From assembly GCA_937974825.1 (NCBI GenBank), contig CALJVD010000197.1, forward strand, positions 1-26,819: 26,819 bases of DNA, in the 5' to 3' direction. The notes beneath the pieces are model-generated. The model did not search any database. It was given only the letters and a program-made list of their open reading frames with translations, and was not told the origin of the DNA. Below are positions 6,596-14,584 of this stretch, piece after piece (position 1 is the first letter of the stretch; each line of letters starts with the position of its first letter). The DNA is from an uncultured Oceanospirillaceae bacterium (GTDB lineage: Bacteria > Pseudomonadota > Gammaproteobacteria > Pseudomonadales > Oceanobacteraceae). A program made the translations under genes and the position numbers.

Positions 6596-8155
6596 TTATG
6601 GGTTATAGCGTCTTGGCCATATCAAACTAAATCTAGCGCCACCCAGAGTATCGCTATGAGATACTAACGCTTGCCCACCATGCCAGTACGCAATACGCCT
6701 TACAATGGATAACCCAAGTCCGTAACCACCAGAGCTACGAGTTCGGCTGTCATCGAGTCGAGCAAAGGCCGTAAAGACTTTATCCCACTGTTCTTTAGGT
6801 ATCCCTGGCCCATCATCTTCAACATCAATACGACAAGAGTCACTACCAACTGAGCAGGTAACTTTTACTTTTGAAGAAGCATAACGTGCGGCATTTCCTA
6901 CGAGGTTTTGTACCGCTCTATGAATATAACGCGGCTCGACTTCTGCAAGTAATGAATGCTCTGACGACTCACCCGTATAAATCACTTGTACGTTTTCAGG
7001 GGGGCGAGCTTCTTCCACTACCTGCTCTGCTATGGCAGCAATATTTACGCGTTGGAAATTTAATAAAGGCCCACCCTCTTCTAATCGAGCATAGGTTAAT
7101 ATTTCATCAATTAAACCATCAAGCTCAGAAATATCAGCATCCATCCCTTCAACTTGTTTTTGAGTGAATGCATCATCGGCGGTATCTTCAATAATCTGTA
7201 AGCCAAAGCGTAATCGGGCAACCGGTGTCCGCAACTCGTGCGAAACCGCACGCACCATTTCTCGCTGAATAGAGATTAGACGTTGAATATGTTCAGCCAT
7301 TTTATTAAAGGATTCACCAAGACGACTCACAGCATCTTGCCCTTCAATGCTTACGCGTGCATTTAAATGCCCCTGAGCCAAACGACTGGTAGCGCGCTCA
7401 AGTTTACGTAGTCTTAGTTCAAATGAGTTAACAACCCAATAAACTCCAAGACCAATCAGCATTACCGCAATGATTAAAATAATTAAAATCGCCTGCCAAG
7501 AATATGGGTTAAACGCTCGAATAGGCCCTAACCGTATTACTTGTCCCGTACCAGGAATTTTTATAATGGACTCTGCTTCTTGGTCGTCTAATTTAATACG
7601 CACTAACACATCACCGTACTGTAAGCGCGCATTGTCGTAATCGGATAACTCTAAATCTTGAGGGTCTACCACCGACAGTGGATAACCAAAATAAGGTTGA
7701 ACTTGGGCAAGAAACTCTTCGATGCTGGTATTGGCTCTTAGTGAATCTTCTAAGAGTAAGTAAGCAGTCGCTTGCGCCTGCTGTTCTGCCACCGTATTCA
7801 TTCGCACTTCTAGCAATCTGTCTTCGTCTAACAAAGTACGTAGCTTGACTGAATCCTCTAAGTTCGCGTTAGTTACTAAAGGTCGCTTCTGCATAAGGCG
7901 ATTTTTTTGATAGGCATCGAGTTCGACGTTATCTAATTCATGAATAGACAGCTGAGCGTCAAAACGGGTCGCCATTTCATTAAGCAATGACGGGTCTTGT
8001 CGTAGACGCTCTGCTAATAAATATAAACTGCCTGATACTATATTTTCATTAAACTGAGCGGATCGAACCAAGTTAACAAGCTGTAAAGCTGTTGCACATA
8101 CAAGTGCAACCACTAACAGTGCCGCTAACAGGCCGGAATAAACTCGAATAAAAAT
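6596..8155 (-). CDS. RstB-like sensor histidine kinase, probable ATT start
   Basis: Membrane sensor kinase of the RstB type. Domains: first transmembrane segment (about residues 2-28), a periplasmic sensor region, second transmembrane segment (about 220-242), HAMP linker, HisKA with MVRAVSHELRTPVARLRFG (phosphoacceptor His about 306), and HATPase_c with an N box near LVGNAARYA, EDDGPGIP and GGYGLGLSIV. The first conventional in-frame start, GTG at 8113, has no ribosome site and would cut the first membrane helix in half. An ATT at 8155 lies exactly 7 nt after AAGGAG and restores IFIRVYSGLLAALL, matching the RstB N-terminus. The protein would then be 519 residues. It follows the response regulator by 17 nt, so the two are probably co-transcribed and coupled. 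The signal sensed is unknown. Confidence 0.85.
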   Translation of the reverse strand: MFIRVYSGLLAALLVVALVCATALQLVNLVRSAQFNENIVSGSLYLLAERLRQDPSLLNEMATRFDAQLSIHELDNVELDAYQKNRLMQKRPLVTNANLEDSVKLRTLLDEDRLLEVRMNTVAEQQAQATAYLLLEDSLRANTSIEEFLAQVQPYFGYPLSVVDPQDLELSDYDNARLQYGDVLVRIKLDDQEAESIIKIPGTGQVIRLGPIRAFNPYSWQAILIILIIAVMLIGLGVYWVVNSFELRLRKLERATSRLAQGHLNARVSIEGQDAVSRLGESFNKMAEHIQRLISIQREMVRAVSHELRTPVARLRFGLQIIEDTADDAFTQKQVEGMDADISELDGLIDEILTYARLEEGGPLLNFQRVNIAAIAEQVVEEARPPENVQVIYTGESSEHSLLAEVEPRYIHRAVQNLVGNAARYASSKVKVTCSVGSDSCRIDVEDDGPGIPKEQWDKVFTAFARLDDSRTRSSGGYGLGLSIVRRIAYWHGGQALVSHSDTLGGARFSLIWPRRYNP

Positions 8156-8172
8156 AGTAGCGCTCCTTTAGC

Positions 8173-8919
8173 TTATATTTCTTTAACGAATAAATAGCCT
8201 TTACTACGCACTGTCTTAATTCGCTTAGGATGATCAGGGTCATCACCGACCTTAGGACGGATACGTGAAATCCTGACATCAAATGAACGGTCTTGGCCAT
8301 CATACTCGATGCCACGCAGCTTATTGAAAATCTCTTCACGAGTGAGCACTCGACCAGCATTACTACTCAGTAGCCAAAGTAGATCAAATTCAGCACTGGT
8401 TAAATCAATGGGCACACCGGCTAACCAAGCTTCTCGCATGGCACTATCAACCACTAAGTCGCCAAAGGTTAAGCGATGTGATGAGTCTGCGTTTTTCTCT
8501 TCTGTGCTCGAGGCCTCAGCAGAACGTCGCAATAGAGCACGAATACGGGCTAATAATACTCTGGGTCTAACTGGTTTAGCGACGTAATCGTCAGCCCCCA
8601 TTTCTAAACCTAATACTTGGTCTAAATCTTCGGTTCTGGCCGTTAGCATTAAAATAGGACCGCTATAGTAAGGGCGCACTATTCTGCAAACAGCTAAGCC
8701 GTCTTCACCTGGCAGCATTAAATCTAAAACAACGAGATCGGGTTGCTCTTCTTTAATGCGCTCAATCGCGCGGCTACCGTCTCCTTCAATAGAAACGGTA
8801 AGTCCATTACTTTCTAAGTAATCCTTTGTTAGCTCGGCTAGGCGCTCGTCATCTTCAACGATAAGAATGCGAGATCCTAGATCTTGACTGTCTGTTTGTT
8901 CGTGCATTGTCATAGGCAT
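8173..8919 (-). CDS. OmpR/PhoB-family response regulator, RstA-like
   Basis: A 248-residue response regulator. The receiver domain (about 17-130) has the acidic pair at D23-D24, phosphoacceptor D66 in VVLDLMLPGEDG, T93 and K115 in the AKPVRPR loop. The C-terminal winged helix (about 145-245) includes LTSAEFDLLWLLSSNAGRV, ILTREEIFNKLRG-like and SFDVRISRIRPKVGDD segments, and ends RSKGYLFVKEI. It is the likely partner of the downstream kinase. The N-terminus offers three close ATG codons (8919, 8913, 8907) with no decisive ribosome site, so the exact start is uncertain. The gene is divergent from nrdA across a 321-bp control region. Confidence 0.9.
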   Translation of the reverse strand: MPMTMHEQTDSQDLGSRILIVEDDERLAELTKDYLESNGLTVSIEGDGSRAIERIKEEQPDLVVLDLMLPGEDGLAVCRIVRPYYSGPILMLTARTEDLDQVLGLEMGADDYVAKPVRPRVLLARIRALLRRSAEASSTEEKNADSSHRLTFGDLVVDSAMREAWLAGVPIDLTSAEFDLLWLLSSNAGRVLTREEIFNKLRGIEYDGQDRSFDVRISRIRPKVGDDPDHPKRIKTVRSKGYLFVKEI

Positions 8920-9050
8920 CTTTAATTGGTTAATAGTTACCGATAATTTAAACTCTATTCCCTTACTTTAGCTCTTTTTATCGAAGCTGCATAATAACTC
9001 ATAAAATTCTAACTGCTACGCAAACCTTGCGCTGTCTACCTCAACAGACT

Positions 9051-9070
9051 TTATCAACAATGTATCCACA
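9051..9070 (+). promoter_or_regulatory. two tandem DnaA-box-like 9-mers upstream of nrdA
   Basis: TTATCAACA (9051-9059) and GTATCCACA (9062-9070) each match the DnaA box TTATCCACA at 8 of 9 positions and lie one helical turn apart in the same orientation. E. coli nrdAB also has DnaA boxes upstream of its promoter, coupling deoxynucleotide synthesis to replication. Single mismatches in both mean binding is unproven. Confidence 0.4.
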
Positions 9071-9097
9071 TACTTGTTCACGTACATTTCAAAAAAA

Positions 9098-9145
9098 CTA
9101 CTATATATAGGGTTGATATTTGAAACAAACCACTCTATCTTGTGC
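9098..9145 (+). promoter_or_regulatory. nrd promoter flanked by two NrdR-box-like palindromes
   Basis: The rest of the 321-bp gene-free stretch 8920-9240 is AT-rich leader without further recognisable signals. TTGATA (9113-9118) and TATCTT (9136-9141) with a 17-bp spacer form a sigma70-type promoter. A 16-mer at 9098-9113 (core TACTATATATAG) matches the NrdR consensus ACACWATATATWGTGT at about 13 positions. A second at 9130-9145 matches at about 12, with a TTGTG 3' half. Their centres are 32 bp apart, about three helical turns, as usual for NrdR pairs, and the second covers the -10. NrdR represses ribonucleotide reductase operons when dATP is high. Confidence 0.6.
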
Positions 9146-9240
9146 AGTAATTTATATAAAAACACTAATTTCTGTCTGTTTTTTATTCAACTTTATACCA
9201 ATAAGCTTCTCATATACGGACCATATACGGAATTAATCAC

Positions 9241-11517
9241 ATGAATACAAACCTTAAAGTCAGCAAGCGTGACGGCCAGCAAGAGCCTCTTGATCTCGAT
9301 AAAATTCACAAAGTAGTTACTTGGGCGGCTGAAGGGTTAAATAACGTATCCGTATCAGAAGTCGAATTGCGTGCTCAGTTACAATTTTATGATGGCATGC
9401 CTACTGCCGAAATTCATGAAACTTTGATTAAAGCGGCGGCTGATTTAATCTCTGAAGAAGCGCCTGACTATCAATATCTTGCCGCACGTCTAACTATTTT
9501 CCACTTACGCAAAAAAGCGTACGGTCGTTTCACGCCACCAGCACTCTATGATCATGTTAAAGCCATGGTTGAGGATGGTCGTTACGATAAACACCTACTC
9601 ACAGATTACAGCGCTGAAGAATTTGCGGCTATGAATGACTTCATTCAGCACGACCGCGACCTTAACTTCAGCTATGCGGCAGTAAAACAATTGGAAGGTA
9701 AGTACTTGGTACAAAACCGAGTAACGGGCCAAGTATATGAAAGCGCACAGTTCTTATATATTTTAATTGCGGCTTGCTTGTTTTCACATTATGAAAAAAA
9801 TCAGCGCCTTGATTACATCAAGCGTTTCTATGATGCTGCGTCAACTTTCAAAATCTCATTACCCACACCAATTATGGCGGGTGTACGTACACCAACACGT
9901 CAGTTCAGCTCATGCGTACTAATCGAATCGGGCGATAGCCTAGACTCAATCAACGCGACAGCAAACGCTATTGTTAAGTATGTTTCGCAACGTGCCGGTA
10001 TTGGTATTAACGGTGGACGCATTCGTGCTCTAGGCAGCCCAATTCGTGGTGGCGAAGCATTCCATACGGGCTGTATTCCTTTCTATAAGCATTTCCAATC
10101 TGCCGTAAAATCATGCTCTCAGGGTGGCGTACGTGGCGGTGCTGCGACTTTGTTCTACCCATTATGGCACTACGAAGTTGAAAGCTTGCTCGTTCTTAAA
10201 AACAACCGTGGTGTTGAAGAGAACCGTGTTCGCCACTTAGACTACGGCGTTCAACTTAACAAACTCATGTACGAACGTTTAATTAAAAACGGTCGTATTA
10301 CATTATTCTCACCATCAGATGTTCCTGGCTTATACGATGCATTCTTCCAAGACCAAGACAAGTTTGAAGAGCTGTACGTTAAGTATGAGCAAGATGAAAG
10401 CATTCGTAAGAAAAGCATCAAGGCCGTTGATCTGTTCTCTAGCATGATGCAAGAGCGTGCAAGCACTGGTCGTATTTATATTCAAAACGTTGACCACTGT
10501 AACACTCACAGTCCTTTCAACGCAGCTAAGGCTCCTATTCGTCAATCAAACCTATGCTTAGAAATTGCCTTACCCACTAAGCCGCTGAATGATATTAACG
10601 ACGAAAACGGTGAAATCGCCCTTTGTACACTTGCAGCGTTTAACTTAGGTGAAATCAACGAGATGGATGATTTCGAAGAGTTAGCCGACCTAATCGTACG
10701 CGCACTAGACAGCTTATTAACCTATCAAAACTACCCAATCAAAGCGGCAGAAATTGCTAGCTTGCGTCGTCGCACATTAGGGGTGGGCGTTATTAACTAC
10801 GCGTACTATTTAGCGAAAAACGGTGTACGTTACTCCGATGGTAGTGCAAACGGTTTAACTCACCGCACTTTTGAAGCGATTCAATATTGGTTACTGCGTG
10901 CTTCAAACAACTTAGCTAAAGAACAAGGCGCCTGTGAAGCCTTTGATGAAACCACGTACTCTGAAGGTATTTTACCTATCGACACGTACAAAAAAGAAGT
11001 CGATGCTTTCTGTGATGAACCCCTGCATTACGATTGGGAAGCGCTACGTGCCGATATTAAAGAACACGGGCTACGTAACTCAACGCTTACAGCCCTAATG
11101 CCATCAGAGACTTCTTCACAGATCAGTAACGCAACTAACGGAATTGAACCTCCACGTGGGTTTGTCAGTGTTAAAGCCAGTAAAGATGGCATCTTAAAGC
11201 AAGTAGTTCCTGAGTATGAGCGTCTGAAAAAAGACTATGAGTTGTTATGGCAAATTCCAAACAACACAGGGTATTTGCAACTCGTTGGCATCATGCAGAA
11301 ATTTGTTGACCAAGCGATCTCAGCTAACACTAACTACGACCCTTCTCGTTTTGAAGGGGGCAAAGTGCCTATGCAGCAACTCCTGAAAGACTTACTGCTG
11401 GCTTATAAAAACGGTTTGAAAACACTGTATTACCAAAATACTCGTGACGGTGCTTCAGACCCACAAAAAGCTGAAGTGGAAGATGATGACTGCGCCGGTG
11501 GCGCTTGTAAGATTTAA
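9241..11517 (+). CDS. nrdA: ribonucleoside-diphosphate reductase class Ia, alpha subunit
   Basis: A 758-residue NrdA, reducing ribonucleoside diphosphates to deoxyribonucleotides. An ATP-cone domain for dATP/ATP activity control covers about 1-95. Active-site residues fall at the E. coli numbers: C225 and C462 (redox pair), and N437, C439, E441 in SNLCLEI (radical site). The C-terminal pair C751/C756 in CAGGAC passes electrons from thioredoxin or glutaredoxin. The ATG follows a weak ribosome site and an imperfectly explained 10-bp direct repeat CATATACGGA (9211-9220, 9222-9231). It heads the nrdA-nrdB-yfaE operon; nrdB starts 43 bp downstream. The control region at 9051-9145 suggests NrdR repression and possibly DnaA input. 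Confidence 0.97.
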   Translation: MNTNLKVSKRDGQQEPLDLDKIHKVVTWAAEGLNNVSVSEVELRAQLQFYDGMPTAEIHETLIKAAADLISEEAPDYQYLAARLTIFHLRKKAYGRFTPPALYDHVKAMVEDGRYDKHLLTDYSAEEFAAMNDFIQHDRDLNFSYAAVKQLEGKYLVQNRVTGQVYESAQFLYILIAACLFSHYEKNQRLDYIKRFYDAASTFKISLPTPIMAGVRTPTRQFSSCVLIESGDSLDSINATANAIVKYVSQRAGIGINGGRIRALGSPIRGGEAFHTGCIPFYKHFQSAVKSCSQGGVRGGAATLFYPLWHYEVESLLVLKNNRGVEENRVRHLDYGVQLNKLMYERLIKNGRITLFSPSDVPGLYDAFFQDQDKFEELYVKYEQDESIRKKSIKAVDLFSSMMQERASTGRIYIQNVDHCNTHSPFNAAKAPIRQSNLCLEIALPTKPLNDINDENGEIALCTLAAFNLGEINEMDDFEELADLIVRALDSLLTYQNYPIKAAEIASLRRRTLGVGVINYAYYLAKNGVRYSDGSANGLTHRTFEAIQYWLLRASNNLAKEQGACEAFDETTYSEGILPIDTYKKEVDAFCDEPLHYDWEALRADIKEHGLRNSTLTALMPSETSSQISNATNGIEPPRGFVSVKASKDGILKQVVPEYERLKKDYELLWQIPNNTGYLQLVGIMQKFVDQAISANTNYDPSRFEGGKVPMQQLLKDLLLAYKNGLKTLYYQNTRDGASDPQKAEVEDDDCAGGACKI

Positions 11518-11560
11518 TTTTTTATTCTAAGCACGGGCTTAGTACTTAAAGGGATAGTAC

Positions 11561-12697
11561 ATGTCTTACTCTTATACTACGTTTAACCGTAAACAATTTG
11601 ACACTATGGCTCAGCCTATGTTTTTTGGCGAGCCCGTAAACGTTGCACGTTACGACATTCAAAAGCATAAGATTTTTGAAAGTTTGATTGAAAAACAACT
11701 GTCGTTTTTCTGGCGTCCTGAAGAAGTTGACTTAGCTAATGACCGTAAAGACTTCCAAGACCTGCCTGAGCATGAGCAGCACATATTTTTAAGTAACTTA
11801 AAATATCAAACACTATTGGACTCTGTACAAGGTCGTTCGCCAAACGTTGCGTTTTTGCCCATTGTTTCTTTACCTGAGTTAGAAACTTGGATTGAAACCT
11901 GGTCGTTCAGCGAAACCATTCACAGTCGTTCGTACACGCATATTATGCGTAACGTTGTGCCCAACCCTGGTGAAATCTTTGATGATATCGTGCAAAACGA
12001 ATACATCACACGTCGTGCTGTTTCTGTTACAGAACACTACGACGAGCTTATTAAATTAAGTAACCTTTACCAACAGCTTGGTGAAGGAAAGCATACAATT
12101 AATGGTGAAACCGTTGAGGTAAGCCTACGAGAACTAAAGCGTCGTTTATACCTAACCATGGTGTCGGTCAACGTATTAGAAGGGATCCGCTTTTATGTGA
12201 GCTTTGCTTGCTCCTTTGCATTCGCCGAGCGTGCAAAAATGGAAGGTAACGCTAAAATCATTAAGCTAATTGCCCGTGATGAAGCTTTACACTTAACCAG
12301 TACTCAACACATTCTTCAAATCATGGCTAAGGGTAAAGACGACCCTGATATGCTAGACATTGCTAACGAATGCCGTGAAGAAGCTATTAAGCTATTTGCA
12401 GACGCCGCTCAGCAAGAAAAAGAGTGGGCAGATTACTTATTTAAAGACGGTTCGATGATCGGTCTTAACAAAGAAATCTTATGTCAGTATGTGGAATACA
12501 TTACAGACCAGCGTATTACAGCGTTAGGGTTTGAGCCGCTTTTCAATACAAAAAGCAATCCTCTACCTTGGATCAACTCTTGGTTAAACAGTGATAACGT
12601 TCAAGTAGCTCCACAAGAAACGGAAATTACTTCCTACCTTGTTGGTGCTATTAACAGTGAAATTAACACTGATGACCTAGGTGACTTTACGCTTTAA
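11561..12697 (+). CDS. nrdB: ribonucleoside-diphosphate reductase class Ia, beta subunit
   Basis: A 378-residue NrdB carrying the diferric-tyrosyl radical cofactor. All ligands are visible with a +3 offset to E. coli: D87, E118, H121, E207, E241, H244, and the radical Tyr125 in SETIHSRSYTHI. The C-terminal tail SYLVGAINSEINTDDLGDF is the conserved peptide that docks into NrdA. An AGGGA ribosome site precedes the ATG. The stop codon shares one base with the yfaE start (TAATG), indicating translational coupling. Confidence 0.97.
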   Translation: MSYSYTTFNRKQFDTMAQPMFFGEPVNVARYDIQKHKIFESLIEKQLSFFWRPEEVDLANDRKDFQDLPEHEQHIFLSNLKYQTLLDSVQGRSPNVAFLPIVSLPELETWIETWSFSETIHSRSYTHIMRNVVPNPGEIFDDIVQNEYITRRAVSVTEHYDELIKLSNLYQQLGEGKHTINGETVEVSLRELKRRLYLTMVSVNVLEGIRFYVSFACSFAFAERAKMEGNAKIIKLIARDEALHLTSTQHILQIMAKGKDDPDMLDIANECREEAIKLFADAAQQEKEWADYLFKDGSMIGLNKEILCQYVEYITDQRITALGFEPLFNTKSNPLPWINSWLNSDNVQVAPQETEITSYLVGAINSEINTDDLGDFTL

Positions 12698-13149
12698 TGT
12701 CTGCTTTACGATACATGAAAAATGAAGAAAAATTCACCTTAACCGGAGAAGAGCAGGCCCAAGCTCTAGAATTAGAAGCATACCCTGCTGCTACTCCTGA
12801 TGATTCTGAAGCGCTTCAGGTAGAGCTATTTCTACCTGAAAGCAACCCAGAAGCACCTCAGCCAAGCCCTCAGATCGAGTTTGAGGGCATGCCTATTCCG
12901 CGTTATGAAATCTCAATCAATGAGCACCGCTCAGTCTATTTTCAGCACGCTAACACTCTTCTAGAGTCACTAGAAGCTCAAGACGTGGATGTTCACTACC
13001 AGTGCCGTGAAGGTTATTGCGGAAGTTGTCGTGTGCAACTGCTTGAAGGTGAAGTATATTATTACGAAGAGCCTTTGGCTTGGGTTAATAACAATGAAAT
13101 CCTAACCTGCTGCTGTATTCCAAAAAGCGATTTAAAGATCAAACTATAA
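12697..13149 (+). CDS. yfaE: YfaE-like 2Fe-2S ferredoxin with extended N-terminus
   Basis: A plant-type 2Fe-2S ferredoxin. Cysteines C103, C108 and C111 in YQCREGYCGSCR plus one of the CCC at 138-140 form the cluster site; EPLAWV and EILTCCC match E. coli YfaE, which donates electrons to maintain and repair the NrdB diiron-tyrosyl cofactor. The reading frame, joined to nrdB by a TAATG overlap, adds about 64 residues before the family start (M65, MPIPRYEISI). This extension is acidic and rich in Pro/Glu, with no recognised domain. An internal start at M65 (12889) is possible, but the GAGGG before it sits too close to be ideal. The function is probable from operon position and motif; the role of the extension is unknown. 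Confidence 0.87.
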   Translation: MSALRYMKNEEKFTLTGEEQAQALELEAYPAATPDDSEALQVELFLPESNPEAPQPSPQIEFEGMPIPRYEISINEHRSVYFQHANTLLESLEAQDVDVHYQCREGYCGSCRVQLLEGEVYYYEEPLAWVNNNEILTCCCIPKSDLKIKL

Positions 13150-13227
13150 AGTTTAAATACGGTCTTATGCTATGCGGGATCCACTCGCAAACAATAAAAA
13201 CTATCCGTCTGATGCAGGGATATCCTT

Positions 13228-14061
13228 ATGAATTTAAAAGTAATAGTGCCAACCATTGCTATCATTACCGCTGCCGGCCTAGGTGCGTGGTATTACTCGG
13301 CTAACAATAGTGACCAACAAGTGTCTGAATCTAAAGACGCTGAGCTCATCGATGTTCCAGAAATAGTTGAACCGCCTGCTCCTAAGAATATGATTCAACG
13401 CACAGCAGAGCCGATCAATGAAGAGCCAACCTCTGAGGTTACTGAAGAAGCAGAACCAGAGCTTCCTCCGTTACCCGAAATCCCTAAAAATCTAATGGAA
13501 AGTGATACTGGCTTTACTGAAGCTGCTAAAAACTTATCAGCCAAACTGGCGGCTTGGATGACACCCGATCACCAAATTCGCAAATGGGTCTTTGTTATCG
13601 ATAACATTGCAGATAATAAATTCCCCGTACAGAACCAACCGCTTGATTACAAAATAGAGCCTTTCAAAGTGCAAGGTAGCGAAGGCGATGAAACCTTTTA
13701 CGTTAGCAAAGAAAACTTCAATCGCGCTGATGCACTAATAAATAGCATTACCAGTATCCCAGCCAATGAATTAGTTCGTTATTACCAACACTGGTTACCA
13801 CTGCTTAACAATGCGTACGATGAGCTTGGCCGTGGTGACAGTTTTGAAGACCGCCTATTGCAGGCCATTGATAATATTCTTGCGATTGAACCTCTAACCG
13901 AGCAGGCTGCACTAAAACGTCCTTCAGTCTTTTATGTGTACGCCGATAAAGATTTAGAAAAAGCAGATAAGCTTAGTAAGTTATTTTGGCGCTTAGGCCC
14001 CGATAACACTAAGAAGGTGCAAGCGTATTTACGCACGTTAGAACCATTAATTAATCAATAA
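13228..14061 (+). CDS. DUF3014 family membrane-anchored protein
   Basis: A 277-residue protein with an N-terminal membrane anchor or uncleaved signal (about 5-24, VIVPTIAIITAAGLGAWYY), then a Pro/Glu-rich linker (about 36-90) and a globular domain (about 90-275) with RKWVFVIDNIAD and RYYQHWLPLLNNAYDELG that I recognise as DUF3014. It is predicted to face the periplasm. No enzymatic motif is visible and the function is unknown. AGGGA lies 8 nt before the ATG. Bcp follows after 14 bp, so the two are likely co-transcribed; whether they read from the nrd operon 78 bp upstream is unclear since no terminator is seen between. Confidence 0.8.
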   Translation: MNLKVIVPTIAIITAAGLGAWYYSANNSDQQVSESKDAELIDVPEIVEPPAPKNMIQRTAEPINEEPTSEVTEEAEPELPPLPEIPKNLMESDTGFTEAAKNLSAKLAAWMTPDHQIRKWVFVIDNIADNKFPVQNQPLDYKIEPFKVQGSEGDETFYVSKENFNRADALINSITSIPANELVRYYQHWLPLLNNAYDELGRGDSFEDRLLQAIDNILAIEPLTEQAALKRPSVFYVYADKDLEKADKLSKLFWRLGPDNTKKVQAYLRTLEPLINQ

Positions 14062-14075
14062 CCAGTAGGCTATTT

Positions 14076-14555
14076 ATGACTCTTAATTTACCTGAAATTG
14101 ATCAAGCTGCACCGCAGTTCACAGCTCTTAACCAAAAAGAAGAGCAAGTTTCATTAAAAGACTTAGCTGGAAAAAAAGTAGTGCTGTATTTTTATCCTAA
14201 AGCCATGACTCCTGGTTGTACGAATCAGGCTTGTGGTATTAGAGACAGTAAAAAAGAATACGATGAACTAAACACTGTGGTGCTAGGGGTCAGCCCAGAC
14301 GCTCCTGCACGCCTACAAAAGTTTATCGATAGAGACAACTTAAACTTCGACTTACTCTCAGATGAGGACTTAACACTGGCCAATGCATATGGTGTTTGGG
14401 GTCTAAAGAAGTTTATGGGTCGTGAGTACGATGGTATTCACCGCATTACCTTTATTATTGATGAGCAAGGCATACTGCGCCATATAATGAAGAAAGTGAA
14501 AACCAAATCTCACCATGATGATGTACTAGAAATCATCCGCTCTATGGAGAGCTAG
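14076..14555 (+). CDS. bcp: thiol peroxidase, Bcp/PrxQ-type peroxiredoxin
   Basis: A 159-residue atypical 2-Cys peroxiredoxin reducing hydrogen peroxide and organic peroxides in the cytoplasm using thioredoxin. The signature FYPKAMTPGCTNQACGIRD contains peroxidatic C48 (after the conserved T/P) and resolving C53 four residues on, the E. coli Bcp pattern. The thioredoxin-fold ending GVWGLKKFMG, RITFIID and G.LRHI is typical. The gene follows the DUF3014 gene by 14 bp with a weak ribosome site, suggesting coupling. It converges with the AraC-type regulator after 29 bp. Confidence 0.94.
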   Translation: MTLNLPEIDQAAPQFTALNQKEEQVSLKDLAGKKVVLYFYPKAMTPGCTNQACGIRDSKKEYDELNTVVLGVSPDAPARLQKFIDRDNLNFDLLSDEDLTLANAYGVWGLKKFMGREYDGIHRITFIIDEQGILRHIMKKVKTKSHHDDVLEIIRSMES

Positions 14556-14567
14556 CCTTTTTAGGCT
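14554..14567. terminator. small hairpin between convergent bcp and AraC-type gene
   Basis: AGCCT / AGGCT around a TTTT loop is a symmetric 5-bp stem in the 29-bp gap. A second pairing, AGGCTTCTA (14563-14571) with TAGAAGCCT (14590-14598), overlaps the regulator's 3' end. No solid U-run follows either, so termination is only possible. Confidence 0.3.
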
Positions 14568-14584
14568 TCTATTTGAATACTGAT

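Noticed and set aside
8073..8360. A 95-codon minus-strand frame spanning the junction of the response regulator and kinase
   Set aside because: It overlaps both conserved genes in a third frame and encodes nothing recognisable; I checked it as a possible frameshift of the kinase N-terminus, but the kinase frame itself extends upstream.
9211..9231. Direct repeat CATATACGGA, twice with 11-bp period before nrdA
   Set aside because: Short and without a known binding protein; could be chance or a weak operator, so not called as a feature.
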